A stretch of DNA of 27,217 bases from an uncultured Clostridia bacterium (GCA_946626795.1 CAMOUZ010000005.1:1-27217); one strand, 5' to 3'. Shown: positions 15,127 to 23,186, numbered from the stretch's first letter. Notes: a model not told the origin generated them from the sequence alone. Numbers and translations are program-made.

Positions 15127-16332
15127 TTATTTGCCCTCCTTCACCATTTCCGCGGGCGCTACTTTCGCCGACGGGGATATCTTCGCATTCGGTCCGACCA
15201 CCGCGATCTGCCATTCTCCCTTTACGGGAGCTTTCTGCGTCTCGCCGATTATTGCGCCTTCGCCGATCACCGCGCCTTCCGCCACGATGGCGTGACGCAC
15301 CACGGCGCCCGCTTTCACCGTCGCACCGGGGAGGATGACGGAGTCCTCGATCATCGCGCCGAGCCCGATATATGCGCTGTGCGAGATGATGCTTCTTTTT
15401 ACGCTGCCGAAGACCATCGCGCCTTCGCTGATGATGCTATTCACGATCTCGGCGGATCCCGCCGCGAAGTGAGGCGGCTCCGCGCTGTTTCTCGCATAGA
15501 TCTTCCAAGAGCTGTCATTGAGATTCAAGCCGCTCTTATTGTCGAGAAGATCCATATTCGCTTCCCAAAGGCTGGAAATCGTCCCGACGTCCTTCCAATA
15601 ACCGCTGAAACGATACGCATAGAGTTTCTTGCCGTCCCCGAGCATCTTCGGGATGACGTTCTTGCCGAAATCGTTCTTGGACTTGGGATCGTTCTCGTCG
15701 TCGATGAGGTACTGTCTCAAAACGCTCCAAGTGAAAACGTATATTCCCATGGAAGCATTGGTGCTCTTGGGCTGCTTGGGCTTCTCCTCGAACTCGAAGA
15801 TACGGTCGTCCGCGTCGGTATTCATGATGCCGAAACGGCTCGCCTCCTCGATGGAGACATTGATGACCGCGATGGTGCAATCCGCGCCCTTCTCCTTATG
15901 TGCTTTCAACATCTTGGCGTAATCCATCTTGTAGATATGGTCGCCGGAGAGGACGAGGACATACTCGGGATTAAAGCGATCGATGAAATTGATATTCTGA
16001 TAGATCGCGTTCGCCGTGCCTTTATACCATTCGCCCGCGCTCCCCTTCATATACGGAGGAAGCACGTAAGCGCCGCCCGAGAGTCTGTCGAGATCCCAAG
16101 GCTGACCGTTGCCGATATATTGATTCAGCTCGAACGGCTGATACTGCGTCAGAACGCCGATCGTGTCGATATCCGAATTGATACAGTTCGAGAGAGGGAA
16201 GTCGATGATACGATATTTCCCGCCGAACGGCACCGCCGGCTTCGCCACGTCATGGGTGAGCACGCCGAGACGCGTCCCCTGTCCGCCTGCGAGCAGCATC
16301 GCTACGCATTCTTTTTTGTTTCTTGAATTCAT
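15127..16332 (-). CDS. glgC: Glucose-1-phosphate adenylyltransferase, catalytic subunit
   Basis: A 401-residue ADP-glucose pyrophosphorylase, which makes ADP-glucose from ATP and glucose-1-phosphate, the committed step of bacterial glycogen synthesis. The nucleotide-binding loop AMLLAGGQGTRLGVLT is intact. It is followed by KPAVPFGGKYRIIDFPLSN, by the VLSGDHIYKMDY metal/catalytic block and by a C-terminal beta-helix with hexapeptide repeats (SIISEGAMVFGSVKRSIIS). It starts at ATG 16332, overlapping the glgB stop by one base (TAATG), with AAGGAGGG 6 nt upstream. Together with glgD downstream it should form the hetero-oligomeric enzyme known from Clostridia and Bacilli. The call is firm. Confidence 0.96.
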   Translation of the reverse strand: MNSRNKKECVAMLLAGGQGTRLGVLTHDVAKPAVPFGGKYRIIDFPLSNCINSDIDTIGVLTQYQPFELNQYIGNGQPWDLDRLSGGAYVLPPYMKGSAGEWYKGTANAIYQNINFIDRFNPEYVLVLSGDHIYKMDYAKMLKAHKEKGADCTIAVINVSIEEASRFGIMNTDADDRIFEFEEKPKQPKSTNASMGIYVFTWSVLRQYLIDDENDPKSKNDFGKNVIPKMLGDGKKLYAYRFSGYWKDVGTISSLWEANMDLLDNKSGLNLNDSSWKIYARNSAEPPHFAAGSAEIVNSIISEGAMVFGSVKRSIISHSAYIGLGAMIEDSVILPGATVKAGAVVRHAIVAEGAVIGEGAIIGETQKAPVKGEWQIAVVGPNAKISPSAKVAPAEMVKEGK

Positions 16333-18221
16333 TATACGCCCTCCTTTTTCGGCGAATTTTTTTTGAAATACACCGCGCTGTACGCGGGGATATCCAATGT
16401 GATGTGGAATTTCTTCCCATGCGCCTCGCCCTTTTGCGCGCTCACGCCGAACGCGCCGCGAAGACCTCCGAATTTCTTATTCTCGCTGTCGAACACCGCC
16501 TTATAGCGGCTCTTCGTCTCCACGCCGATCTGATAGCCCGTGCGGGTGACGGGAGACATATTGAAGACGCAGAGCACCTCCTCCCCTTCCGCCGAAATGC
16601 GGGAAAAAGCGAAGATATTCTGCGTATTGTCGTCAACGACTGACCAACGGAAGCTCTCGGGAGAGGTGTCATGATCGAAGAAAGCGGGCTCGGACTTATA
16701 AAAGCCGTTGAGCGCCTTCACATAGGTCTGCATATTCTTATGCGCGGGATAGGCAAGAAGAAGCCAATCCAAACCCTGTTTATAATTCCACTCGATAAAC
16801 TGCGCGAACTCCCCGCCCATAAAGAGCAGTTTCTTGCCGGGATGCGCCATCATATACGCGAAATACGTTTTCAGACTCTTGAATTTCTCCTCGTAATCCC
16901 CCGCCATCTTATTGATGAGAGAGCATTTTCCATGCACGGTCTCGTCGTGTGAGAGCGGAAGGATGTAATTCTCGCTGAAAGCATACATCAGAGAGAAAGT
17001 CATGCAGCCATGCATATCCTTGCGGAAGAACGGATTCGCGCTGACGTATTTCAAGGTGTCGTTCATCCAGCCCATATTCCACTTGAAATTAAAGCCGAGA
17101 CCGCCGTCATAGGGCGGCTTCGTGACCATCGGAAACGCCGTGGACTCCTCCGCGATCATCATCACACCTTTATGCTTGGAGAGGACGGCTTCATTCAGCT
17201 CTTTGATAAAGTCGATGGCTTCGAGATTATAATTCCCGCCGAAGGCATTCCTCGTCCATTCCCCTTCCTTCCTCGCATAGTCCAGATAAAGCATGCTCGC
17301 GACGGCGTCCATGCGGATCCCGTCCACGTGATAGACGTCGAACCAAAACATCGCGGAAGAGATGAGGAAGCTGCGGACTTCGGGCTTGGCATAGTCGAAG
17401 ACCACGGTCCCCCATTCCTTATGCTCGCGTTTTTTCTCATCCGCGTACTCGTATTGATAGGTGCCGTCGAACTTATAAAGACCGAATTCGTCCTTGGGGA
17501 AATGCGCGCTCACCCAATCGATGATGACGCCGATCCCCGCGGCGTGGAAAGCGTCGATAAGCTTCATAAAGTCATCGGGCGTGCCGTAGCGCGACGTGGG
17601 CGCGAACATCCCCGACACCTGATAGCCCCAGCTCCCCTCGAAAGGATACTCCGTCACGGGCATAAACTCGACGTGGGTGTATCCCATCTGTTTCACATAA
17701 GGCACGAGGGTCTTCGCAAGGTCCTTATAGCTGTAAACATTGCCGTCGTCGTGGCGACGCCAAGAGCCGAGATGGACCTCGTAAATATTCACAGGAGAAT
17801 CATAGGGCGAGAAAGAAGCGCGCGCCGCCATGTACTCCGCGTCCTTCCATTTATGGCGGAGCTTATAGATCTTGGAAGCATTCCCGGGGGCGGTCTCCGC
17901 ATGCAAAGCGAAAGGGTCCGCCTTCAAGACGACCTTTCCGTCCGCTTGCGTGACGGCGAACTTATATTTGTCATAGATCTTAGGCGTGGTGAGAAAAGCC
18001 TCGAAAAAGCCGCCTTTGCCGCGGGTCATCGGATCCTTGCCGACTTCCCAACCATTGAAATCGCCCACAACGGACACCGCGAGGGCATTCGGCGCCCAAA
18101 CGCGGAAGGTATAGCCGCGCGCCTTGCCCCTCGACGTGGCGGCGGGGCAAAAAGTCTTGTAGCACTCATGATTCGTGCCTTCGTGGAACAAAAACGCGGG
18201 ATAATCGATATCGCTCGGCAT
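16332..18221 (-). CDS. glgB: 1,4-alpha-glucan branching enzyme (GH13)
   Basis: A 629-residue branching enzyme that cuts alpha-1,4 chains and re-attaches them by alpha-1,6 links. The N-terminal CBM48 domain (YTFRVWAPNALAVSVVGDFNGW, ~37-58) precedes the GH13 barrel. The nucleophile is Asp ~305 in DGIRMDAVASMLY, the acid/base Glu ~358 in MIAEEST and the third carboxylate Asp ~426 in LSHDETVHGK. The start is set at ATG 18219-18221 because AGGAGG lies 6 nt upstream. A longer frame back to 18338 would have to translate through a terminator hairpin and the promoter, giving an unrelated N-terminus. This is the first gene of the glg operon and overlaps glgC by one base. Confidence 0.95.
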   Translation of the reverse strand: MPSDIDYPAFLFHEGTNHECYKTFCPAATSRGKARGYTFRVWAPNALAVSVVGDFNGWEVGKDPMTRGKGGFFEAFLTTPKIYDKYKFAVTQADGKVVLKADPFALHAETAPGNASKIYKLRHKWKDAEYMAARASFSPYDSPVNIYEVHLGSWRRHDDGNVYSYKDLAKTLVPYVKQMGYTHVEFMPVTEYPFEGSWGYQVSGMFAPTSRYGTPDDFMKLIDAFHAAGIGVIIDWVSAHFPKDEFGLYKFDGTYQYEYADEKKREHKEWGTVVFDYAKPEVRSFLISSAMFWFDVYHVDGIRMDAVASMLYLDYARKEGEWTRNAFGGNYNLEAIDFIKELNEAVLSKHKGVMMIAEESTAFPMVTKPPYDGGLGFNFKWNMGWMNDTLKYVSANPFFRKDMHGCMTFSLMYAFSENYILPLSHDETVHGKCSLINKMAGDYEEKFKSLKTYFAYMMAHPGKKLLFMGGEFAQFIEWNYKQGLDWLLLAYPAHKNMQTYVKALNGFYKSEPAFFDHDTSPESFRWSVVDDNTQNIFAFSRISAEGEEVLCVFNMSPVTRTGYQIGVETKSRYKAVFDSENKKFGGLRGAFGVSAQKGEAHGKKFHITLDIPAYSAVYFKKNSPKKEGV

Positions 18222-18284
18222 ATTTTTCCTCCTAAAAGCCGTTTCCGTCCGTTTGGCGCCCGAGAAACGAGAAAAAACGCGGAC

Positions 18285-18321
18285 AAAAAAGCGGTTATTG
18301 TTATTATAACACAATAACCGC
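18285..18321 (-). terminator. Intrinsic terminator of the ACT-UPF0210-queH-isomerase operon
   Basis: An 11-bp perfect stem, GCGGTTATTGT (18291-18301) with ACAATAACCGC (18311-18321), has a 9-nt loop and is followed on the minus strand by six T's (18285-18290). It lies about 70 nt past the last stop codon of the operon (18389). Confidence 0.8.
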
Positions 18322-18332
18322 GCTCTTTTCAA
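18303..18332 (-). promoter_or_regulatory. Promoter of the glg operon, nested in the terminator
   Basis: On the minus strand TTGAAA (18327-18332), 18 bp and TATAAT (18303-18308). The -10 box is in the loop of the preceding terminator stem. Initiation near 18296 would leave the 5' arm largely untranscribed, so the hairpin could not form in glg mRNA. No other promoter-like pair is visible between here and the glgB start. Confidence 0.65.
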
Positions 18333-18388
18333 CCGCAAAAAGCAAGATTTTTAGGGCATTTTGAGAAAAGTCTCGTTTTTAAGAAAAA

Positions 18389-19141
18389 TCAGCCGAAAAA
18401 GCGCTCCAAAAGCGCTTTTCCTTCGGACAAAAATGCGGAAATATCCGCATATTCCGCAGTTTGGAAGGCTTCCAAGACAAAATCCCCTTTATATCCGCCG
18501 TTTTTAAGGATATTCGCGAGCGAAAGGAAGTCGTATTTGCCTTTTCCGGGGAGATAATGGCAGTCTTTTTCCCCGTCGCCGTCCGAAATGTGGGTCGTGA
18601 CGAGGCGGTCCATGTAACGCTCCGCCATCACTCCCGTCGAATCCCCGAACATCAACGCATGACAGGTGTCATAGCAGAAATAAACGTCTTTCACCGCGGC
18701 GAAAAGCTCGTCGAAGGGCTTGTCCCCCGTAAGATTCTCCACGGCGAGCTTAACGCCCTGCCCCGCAGCGAATTCCGCGATCTCCGCAACGTGATCGATG
18801 ACGACGCTTGTCACCTCGGGAAGGTGGATGACAACGAGATCCACGCCCTGCTCTTTCGCGCCTTTCAGATAGATCTTATGCGTCTTGACGGCGTCCTTCG
18901 CCCCGTAATACTTATTCGAGAGGTAGGGCGCGTACTTGGTCGGCGCATGCGCGTAAGAGACGCGGAGCCCCTGTTCTTTCACGAATTTGAATTGCTCGTA
19001 CTCCGAGATCCCGCTATTCGTATTGAAATCATTGTGACACCAAACGCCCACCTTTTGGAAGCCCGCCTCTTTGATCTTCGCAAAACGCTCTTCCGCCGTG
19101 ACGTCGAATCCGCAATACGCATACACACCGTAACGATCCAT
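18389..19141 (-). CDS. Sugar phosphate isomerase/epimerase-like TIM-barrel protein
   Basis: The 250-residue protein has the xylose isomerase-like / AP-endonuclease-2 fold. Candidate metal ligands are the Glu in LAVENLTGD, the Asp and His in FCYDTCHAL, the His in THISDGDG and the Glu in FVLEAFQ. This spacing is typical of the superfamily, whose members act on varied sugars and inositols; the substrate cannot be predicted. The start is placed at ATG 19139-19141 with AAGGAAGG about 5 nt upstream, 11 nt after the queH stop. The longer frame to 19183 would overlap queH by 31 nt. It is the last gene of its operon and is followed by a terminator. Its link to queuosine synthesis, if any, is only positional. 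Confidence 0.78.
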   Translation of the reverse strand: MDRYGVYAYCGFDVTAEERFAKIKEAGFQKVGVWCHNDFNTNSGISEYEQFKFVKEQGLRVSYAHAPTKYAPYLSNKYYGAKDAVKTHKIYLKGAKEQGVDLVVIHLPEVTSVVIDHVAEIAEFAAGQGVKLAVENLTGDKPFDELFAAVKDVYFCYDTCHALMFGDSTGVMAERYMDRLVTTHISDGDGEKDCHYLPGKGKYDFLSLANILKNGGYKGDFVLEAFQTAEYADISAFLSEGKALLERFFG

Positions 19142-19152
19142 CTTTTCCTTCC

Positions 19153-19758
19153 TTATATGCGCTTGCTGTACGCGCATCCGCAATAATTCTGCCGATAAAG
19201 CCCCTGCGCCTTGCAGATCTCGATCGACTGTAAGTACCCGCCGTCCTTCTTAAAATCGCTGACGAGATATTTCACGCCGTATTTCTCCGCCACCTTCTCC
19301 CCGATCCCGTTGATCAGCATCGGATTCTTCAAGGGAGAGAGGGTGAGCGTAGTGGCGAAAAAGTCGTATCCCTCTGCCTTCGCAAGCCTTCCCGTCTCTT
19401 CGAGACGGAGCTCGAAACACCTTGCGCAACGCAAGCCGCCTTCGGGCGCATCTTCCAGCCCCTTCGCCATTTGAAGAAATCTCTCCTCGTCATGCGCGCC
19501 GCGGATGAGTCCCACGCGGGGATAATTCTCCGCAAGATGCCGCCTGAGCTCCTCAAACCGCTTGTCTTGCTCTTCGAGATCGGTGATATTCGGATTATAA
19601 TAATACACCGTCACGTCGAAATACTCGGTGAGAAATGTCAAGGGAGAAGAAGCGCAAGGCGCGCAACACGCATGCAAAAGAAGGGTCGGCCTCTCCCCCG
19701 CTTCGCGGAGCGAGGCAAGGAGAGCTTTCATTTCTTTATGATACTGCCTCGGATTCAT
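19153..19758 (-). CDS. queH: Epoxyqueuosine reductase QueH
   Basis: The 201-residue protein belongs to the QueH (former DUF208) family, which reduces epoxyqueuosine to queuosine in tRNA and is a non-homologous replacement for cobalamin-dependent QueG. All cysteine blocks are present: LLHACCAPCASS near the N-terminus, LRCARCFELRLEETGRLA in the middle and RQNYCGCAYS at the end. These ligate the iron-sulfur cluster and metal site described for the family. The TTL(T)LSPLKN-type loop and SDFKKDGGYLQS are also typical. The start is ATG 19756-19758, which overlaps the UPF0210 stop as TGATG; a TTG one codon earlier is less likely. No other queuosine gene is in the window. Confidence 0.93.
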   Translation of the reverse strand: MNPRQYHKEMKALLASLREAGERPTLLLHACCAPCASSPLTFLTEYFDVTVYYYNPNITDLEEQDKRFEELRRHLAENYPRVGLIRGAHDEERFLQMAKGLEDAPEGGLRCARCFELRLEETGRLAKAEGYDFFATTLTLSPLKNPMLINGIGEKVAEKYGVKYLVSDFKKDGGYLQSIEICKAQGLYRQNYCGCAYSKRI

Positions 19759-21107
19759 CAATTCTTATTGCTGCCGAGCGGCGCGGGGATCCTGCCGCCG
19801 CGGGAAATAAATTTCAAGGGAGAATATTCGCTGACTTTCATAATGGGCGCATGCCCGAGAAGCCCGCCGAAAGAGGCGCTGTCTCCCACCTTCTTGCCGT
19901 ATACGGGGATGGCGCGCACCGCCGTGGTCTTCTGATTCACGACGCCGATCGCCGCCTCGTCCGCGATCATCGCGGAGATGACTTCCGCAGGGGTGTCCCC
20001 GGGGATCGCCACCATATCGATGCCGACGCTGCACACCGCGGTCATGGCTTCGAGCCGCTCCAAGGTAAGCGCGCCCATTTCCGCCGCCTCGATCATGCCG
20101 ATATCCTCGCTGACGGGGATGAAAGCGCCGCTCAGTCCGCCCACGTGCGAGCTCGCCATAATGCCGCCTTTCTTCACTGCGTCATTTAAAAGGGCGAGCG
20201 CCGCCGTCGTGCCGCAAGCACCCACGCGCTCCAAGCCCATCTCTTCGAGGATCCTGCCTACGCTGTCGCCGATCGCCGGCGTCGGCGCAAGGGAGAGATC
20301 CACGATGCCGAAACGAGCGCCGAGCATATTCGCCGCGCTCTTCGCCACGAGCTGACCCACGCGGGTCACCTTGAAAGCCGTCTTTTTTACTGTCTCCGCC
20401 ACGGCGGTCAGGTCTCCGTCCACGTCTTCCAAAGCCGCCTTCACCACGCCGGGACCGCTGACCCCCACGTTGATGACCTTATCCGCTTCGCCCGTCCCGT
20501 GGAAAGCGCCCGCCATAAAGGGATTATCCTCCACGGCGTTCGCGAAAGTGACGAGCTTTGCGCAACCGATGGAATCCTCATCCTTCGTGAGGAAAGCCGT
20601 CTTCTTCACGATCTCGCCCATCATCCGCACGGCGTCCATATTGATGCCCGCGCGGGAAGACGCCACGTTCACGGAAGAGCAGACCTTTTTCGTCGTGGAG
20701 AGCGCCTCGGGGATGGTGATGAGGAAAGCCTCTTCCGCCGCCGTCGCGCCCTTTTGCACGAGCGCGGTGTAGCCGCCGATGAAGTCGATGCCCGTCTCCG
20801 CCGCCGCTTTGTCCATCGCCCGCGCGATTTCAAGATATCCTCCGCTCGCCGCGCCGATCATGCTGACGGGCGTGACCGAGACTCTCTTATTCACGACGGG
20901 GATGCCGTACATTGTGCTGATCTTCTCCCCCGCGGAGACAAGATCCTTCGCATAGGTCGTGATCTTGTCATAGACTTTCGTCGCCGTCTCCGCCGCCGAA
21001 GAGCGGATGCAATCGAGGAGAGAGATCCCCATCGTGATGCAGCGCACGTCGAGGTGCTGGGAGCGGATCATTCCTACCGTCTCGAAGACTTCCTTATTCG
21101 TGATCAT
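19758..21107 (-). CDS. UPF0210 (PFL family) protein
   Basis: The 449-residue protein matches UPF0210/DUF711, a family distantly related to the pyruvate formate-lyase/glycyl-radical fold, with no firmly established reaction. Recognisable stretches are the N-terminal LDVRCITMGISLLDCI, VNKRVSVTPVSMIGAASGG, and the Gly-rich NVGVSGPGVVKAAL and SLAPTPAIGDSVGRILEEMG. The length is typical. It begins 3 nt after the ACT-domain gene and its stop overlaps the queH start. The ACT (UPF0237) plus UPF0210 pair is a widely conserved gene pair in Bacillota, so a shared pathway with small-molecule control by the ACT protein is a reasonable inference. Confidence 0.9.
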   Translation of the reverse strand: MITNKEVFETVGMIRSQHLDVRCITMGISLLDCIRSSAAETATKVYDKITTYAKDLVSAGEKISTMYGIPVVNKRVSVTPVSMIGAASGGYLEIARAMDKAAAETGIDFIGGYTALVQKGATAAEEAFLITIPEALSTTKKVCSSVNVASSRAGINMDAVRMMGEIVKKTAFLTKDEDSIGCAKLVTFANAVEDNPFMAGAFHGTGEADKVINVGVSGPGVVKAALEDVDGDLTAVAETVKKTAFKVTRVGQLVAKSAANMLGARFGIVDLSLAPTPAIGDSVGRILEEMGLERVGACGTTAALALLNDAVKKGGIMASSHVGGLSGAFIPVSEDIGMIEAAEMGALTLERLEAMTAVCSVGIDMVAIPGDTPAEVISAMIADEAAIGVVNQKTTAVRAIPVYGKKVGDSASFGGLLGHAPIMKVSEYSPLKFISRGGRIPAPLGSNKN

Positions 21108-21110
21108 ATC

Positions 21111-21380
21111 TTATATCCTATGCATCGCATCGAAGATCTCTTCGCTGCGAAGGTCGATGGTGAGTCCCACGCTCGCGCCCTTCTCGGCAAGCACTTTCGT
21201 GAGCTTGTCGAGCGGCATATTGCTCTTCTCCGTATCCGCGCGCATGATCATCGTGAAATATTCCCCCATAAGCGTCTGGGAGATATCCACGATATTGATT
21301 TGAAGCTCCGCGAGGAATGCGGACACGTCGCGAATGATCCCGATACGATCCTTTCCGATTACACTGATGATAACGTTCAT
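21111..21380 (-). CDS. UPF0237 ACT-domain protein
   Basis: The 89-residue protein is a single ACT domain (MNVIISVIGKDRIGIIRDVS, then VDISQTLMGEYFTMIM). Family knowledge: ACT domains bind amino acids or other small ligands, and stand-alone ones are usually regulatory subunits. The start at ATG 21378-21380 is supported by GGAGG 5 nt upstream; the longer frame begins with a TTG that forms part of that site. It is first in the operon with UPF0210, queH and the isomerase-like gene, with its own promoter. Confidence 0.9.
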   Translation of the reverse strand: MNVIISVIGKDRIGIIRDVSAFLAELQINIVDISQTLMGEYFTMIMRADTEKSNMPLDKLTKVLAEKGASVGLTIDLRSEEIFDAMHRI

Positions 21381-21411
21381 AACGTCCTCCAAGAAGGTTC
21401 TCTTTCCTTAT

Positions 21412-21440
21412 ATTATAACGCGCGAGGGAAATTGTGGCAA
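21412..21440 (-). promoter_or_regulatory. Promoter of the ACT-UPF0210-queH operon
   Basis: On the minus strand TTGCCA (21435-21440), 17 bp and TATAAT (21412-21417), about 31 bp upstream of the ACT start codon. The leader is too short to hold a riboswitch. Confidence 0.8.
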
Positions 21441-21504
21441 GAGAAAAGCAAAGGGCACACGAAGCGCAATTCATCGAGATATTTCTCCGTCTTTAAATCT
21501 AATT

Positions 21505-21553
21505 GGTTAAATAAAAAGATAACCCTTCTCCCACCAATGGCGGCGGAGAAGGG
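21505..21553 (-). terminator. Intrinsic terminator upstream of the ACT operon
   Basis: Stem CCCTTCTCC (minus strand, 21545-21553) pairs with GGAGAAGGG (21523-21531), followed by TTATCTTTTTATTT. It ends transcription coming from rubrerythrin and the stem-loop element before the ACT promoter. Confidence 0.7.
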
Positions 21554-21579
21554 CGCAGAGACGAGCGCTCTTAAACAAA

Positions 21580-21705
21580 AAAGACAACGCAGAATGGTGC
21601 AGATACGAGGCACGACAAAGGGCGGTGTATGAGCGTACTTCTCGTACGTGATTTCACCGCCCTGCTGTCAGAAACAAAGTAGATGCGCCGCTATGCGTTG
21701 TCTTT
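21580..21705 (-). other. Large nested stem-loop element in the rubrerythrin 3' region
   Basis: A 12-bp outer stem, AAAGACAACGCA (21580-21591) with its exact complement at 21694-21705, encloses a second stem, AGGGCGGTG (21619-21627) with CACCGCCCT (21655-21663). That in turn encloses a short hairpin CGTAC/GTACG (21634-21648). The outer stem overlaps the rubrerythrin stop codon and on the minus strand is followed by six T's. It may be an unusual terminator, a structured RNA or a mobile repeat; I do not recognise a family. Together with the terminator at 21505-21553 it fills the 300-nt gap between genes. Confidence 0.5.
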
Positions 21706-22297
21706 ATACGCCGTCATTCAGGTGCAAGAGCACCACCCCCTGCTTCGCGCCGCAAACGGGGCACACCTCGAAGGCTTCCTTCTCCGTCCATTCATACCCA
21801 CAGCCGCCGCACTTCCATTTCATCTTCTCCTCCCTCTTATAGAGCGTGCCGCTCTTCATTTGATTATAGAGATCGGTGAAAAGGAGCTTGTGGCAGGTCT
21901 CGATCCCGATGAGATTTCGGAAGAGCCCCGCGATGTCTTGAAAGCCCTCTTTCTCCGCCGTCTTCATATATTCGGGATAGACCTCCTCCGCCTCGATCCT
22001 CTCATCCTCCGCAGCGAGGCGCAGATTCTCCGTGAGATCCCATTTCTCCTTGAAAGGATAGCCCGAGGAGATGTCCACGTTCGCGATGGTCTTGTCGCTC
22101 GCGCTTTGCAGATAGGTATAGCACATCCTCGCGTGGTTAAATTCGTTATAGACGATCTTGTCGATGACTTCCGCAAGCGCGGTGTACCCCTGCTGACGGG
22201 CGCCGTATTCGATGAATTCATAGCGAGTCCGCGCCATGCATTCCCCCGCGAAGGTCTTGGCAAGATTCAGATAGGTTTTGCTGTCGATGAGTTTCAT
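21704..22297 (-). CDS. rbr: Rubrerythrin
   Basis: The 197-residue protein has a ferritin-like four-helix domain with diiron-ligand motifs (FAGECMARTRYEFIEYG, VYNEFNHARM, AAEDERIEAEEVYPE, NLIGIETCHKLLF) and a C-terminal rubredoxin domain (KCGGCGYEW and CPVCGA, four Cys for one Fe). Family knowledge: rubrerythrins reduce hydrogen peroxide in anaerobes, fitting an obligately anaerobic host. The start is ATG 22297 with AAAGGGAGGG upstream. I could not settle its promoter in 22298-22370. The gene is monocistronic or followed only by the stem-loop element at 21580-21705, which overlaps its stop codon. Confidence 0.95.
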   Translation of the reverse strand: MKLIDSKTYLNLAKTFAGECMARTRYEFIEYGARQQGYTALAEVIDKIVYNEFNHARMCYTYLQSASDKTIANVDISSGYPFKEKWDLTENLRLAAEDERIEAEEVYPEYMKTAEKEGFQDIAGLFRNLIGIETCHKLLFTDLYNQMKSGTLYKREEKMKWKCGGCGYEWTEKEAFEVCPVCGAKQGVVLLHLNDGV

Positions 22298-22367
22298 ATT
22301 CCCTCCCTTTTATGACGATATTGTGTACATATTATGGGAGAGAACCTTCGCTTTTATACCTTGATGA

Positions 22368-22394
22368 GCATAAGAAAAGGGGGCTTGCGCCCCC
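22368..22394 (-). terminator. Intrinsic terminator of the SGNH hydrolase gene
   Basis: A compact GC hairpin, GGGGGC (22379-22384) with GCCCCC (22389-22394) and loop TTGC, is followed on the minus strand by TTTTCTTA. It lies 16 nt after the hydrolase stop codon. Confidence 0.8.
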
Positions 22395-22409
22395 AAGAGA
22401 TTCGTTTCT

Positions 22410-23129
22410 TTATTGCAAATAAGGTTTGACCGCCGCCGTCCAGATGGCGTATCCGTCGGCATTCAGATGCAAGCCGTCGTAGGTATAGCCTTCGACCAAG
22501 CGGTCATTTCCGTCGGAGACGAGGGAGAAAAGATCGATATAACGATAGCCCTTCCCTTCCGCAAGCGTCTTGATCTTGCCATTCAAGTCCTTGATCTGCG
22601 CCGTGGCTTTCTCGAGATCTATGCCCCAAGCCGCCACCTTGTCATGCATGGGCAGGACGGAGAGACAAGTCACGTCCGCGGCGGGGAGATTCTTTTTGAT
22701 CTCTTCGAGAATGGAGGTGTAATTCGCGATGATCTCGTCATTCGTGCGTCCGGAATTGATGTCGTTTATGCCGATGAGGAGCACGATCTTCTTTGGGGCG
22801 AGGTCATAGAGCGAAGTTTTCAGCCTGTTATACACGCCGCTCGTCACGTCTCCGCCGATCCCTCGATTATAGACCGCGAGCGGGAGGTCGGCATAAAAAT
22901 CGCTCAGGCGATAACCGTCCGTGATGGAGTCCCCGATGAAGACGATCTGCCCTTGGGAAAAATTCGAATTTTCCAAGGCGAAAGCGGCGCATTTTTGATC
23001 GTAATAGGTGGGCGCCTGCTTCGAGATCTTCTTCTGACGGGCGAGGAGGACGGAGAGCGTCACCACCGCCGCGACAAGCAAGATCACTAAGACAAGGAAA
23101 ATAATATCTTTCAGCGCAAATTTTTTCAT
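22410..23129 (-). CDS. Membrane-anchored SGNH/GDSL hydrolase
   Basis: The 239-residue protein starts with a signal-anchor helix (~9-30), followed by an extracellular SGNH hydrolase domain. The four blocks are visible: VFIGDSITDG with Ser ~68, NRGIGGDVTSG with the oxyanion Gly, LLIGINDI with Asn ~122, and YDGLHLNADGY with Asp ~218 and His ~221. Family knowledge: such enzymes deacylate esters on polysaccharides, lipids or peptidoglycan at the cell surface; the substrate is not predictable. The start is ATG 23127-23129 with GAGGTG about 6 nt upstream. The longer frame to 23252 runs back through the promoter and is rejected. It is monocistronic, with its own promoter and terminator. Confidence 0.88.
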   Translation of the reverse strand: MKKFALKDIIFLVLVILLVAAVVTLSVLLARQKKISKQAPTYYDQKCAAFALENSNFSQGQIVFIGDSITDGYRLSDFYADLPLAVYNRGIGGDVTSGVYNRLKTSLYDLAPKKIVLLIGINDINSGRTNDEIIANYTSILEEIKKNLPAADVTCLSVLPMHDKVAAWGIDLEKATAQIKDLNGKIKTLAEGKGYRYIDLFSLVSDGNDRLVEGYTYDGLHLNADGYAIWTAAVKPYLQ

Positions 23130-23157
23130 AAAACACCTCGCAAGAAATTCTTTTTTT

Positions 23158-23186
23158 ATTGTATCACGAAATTCGGATTTTGTAAA
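23158..23186 (-). promoter_or_regulatory. Promoter of the SGNH hydrolase gene
   Basis: On the minus strand TTTACA (23181-23186), 17 bp and TACAAT (23158-23163), 28 bp before the ATG. A 7-bp hairpin CCGCGAA/TTCGCGG (23202-23220) lies just upstream, between the divergent promoters. Confidence 0.65.

Noticed and set aside
18222..18338. N-terminal extension of glgB to 18338
   Set aside because: It would translate through the promoter and terminator hairpin; AGGAGG 6 nt before the ATG at 18221 marks the real start.
19758..21440. preQ1 riboswitch before the operon containing queH
   Set aside because: The leader between the predicted start and the ACT gene is only about 25-30 nt and no such fold is visible.
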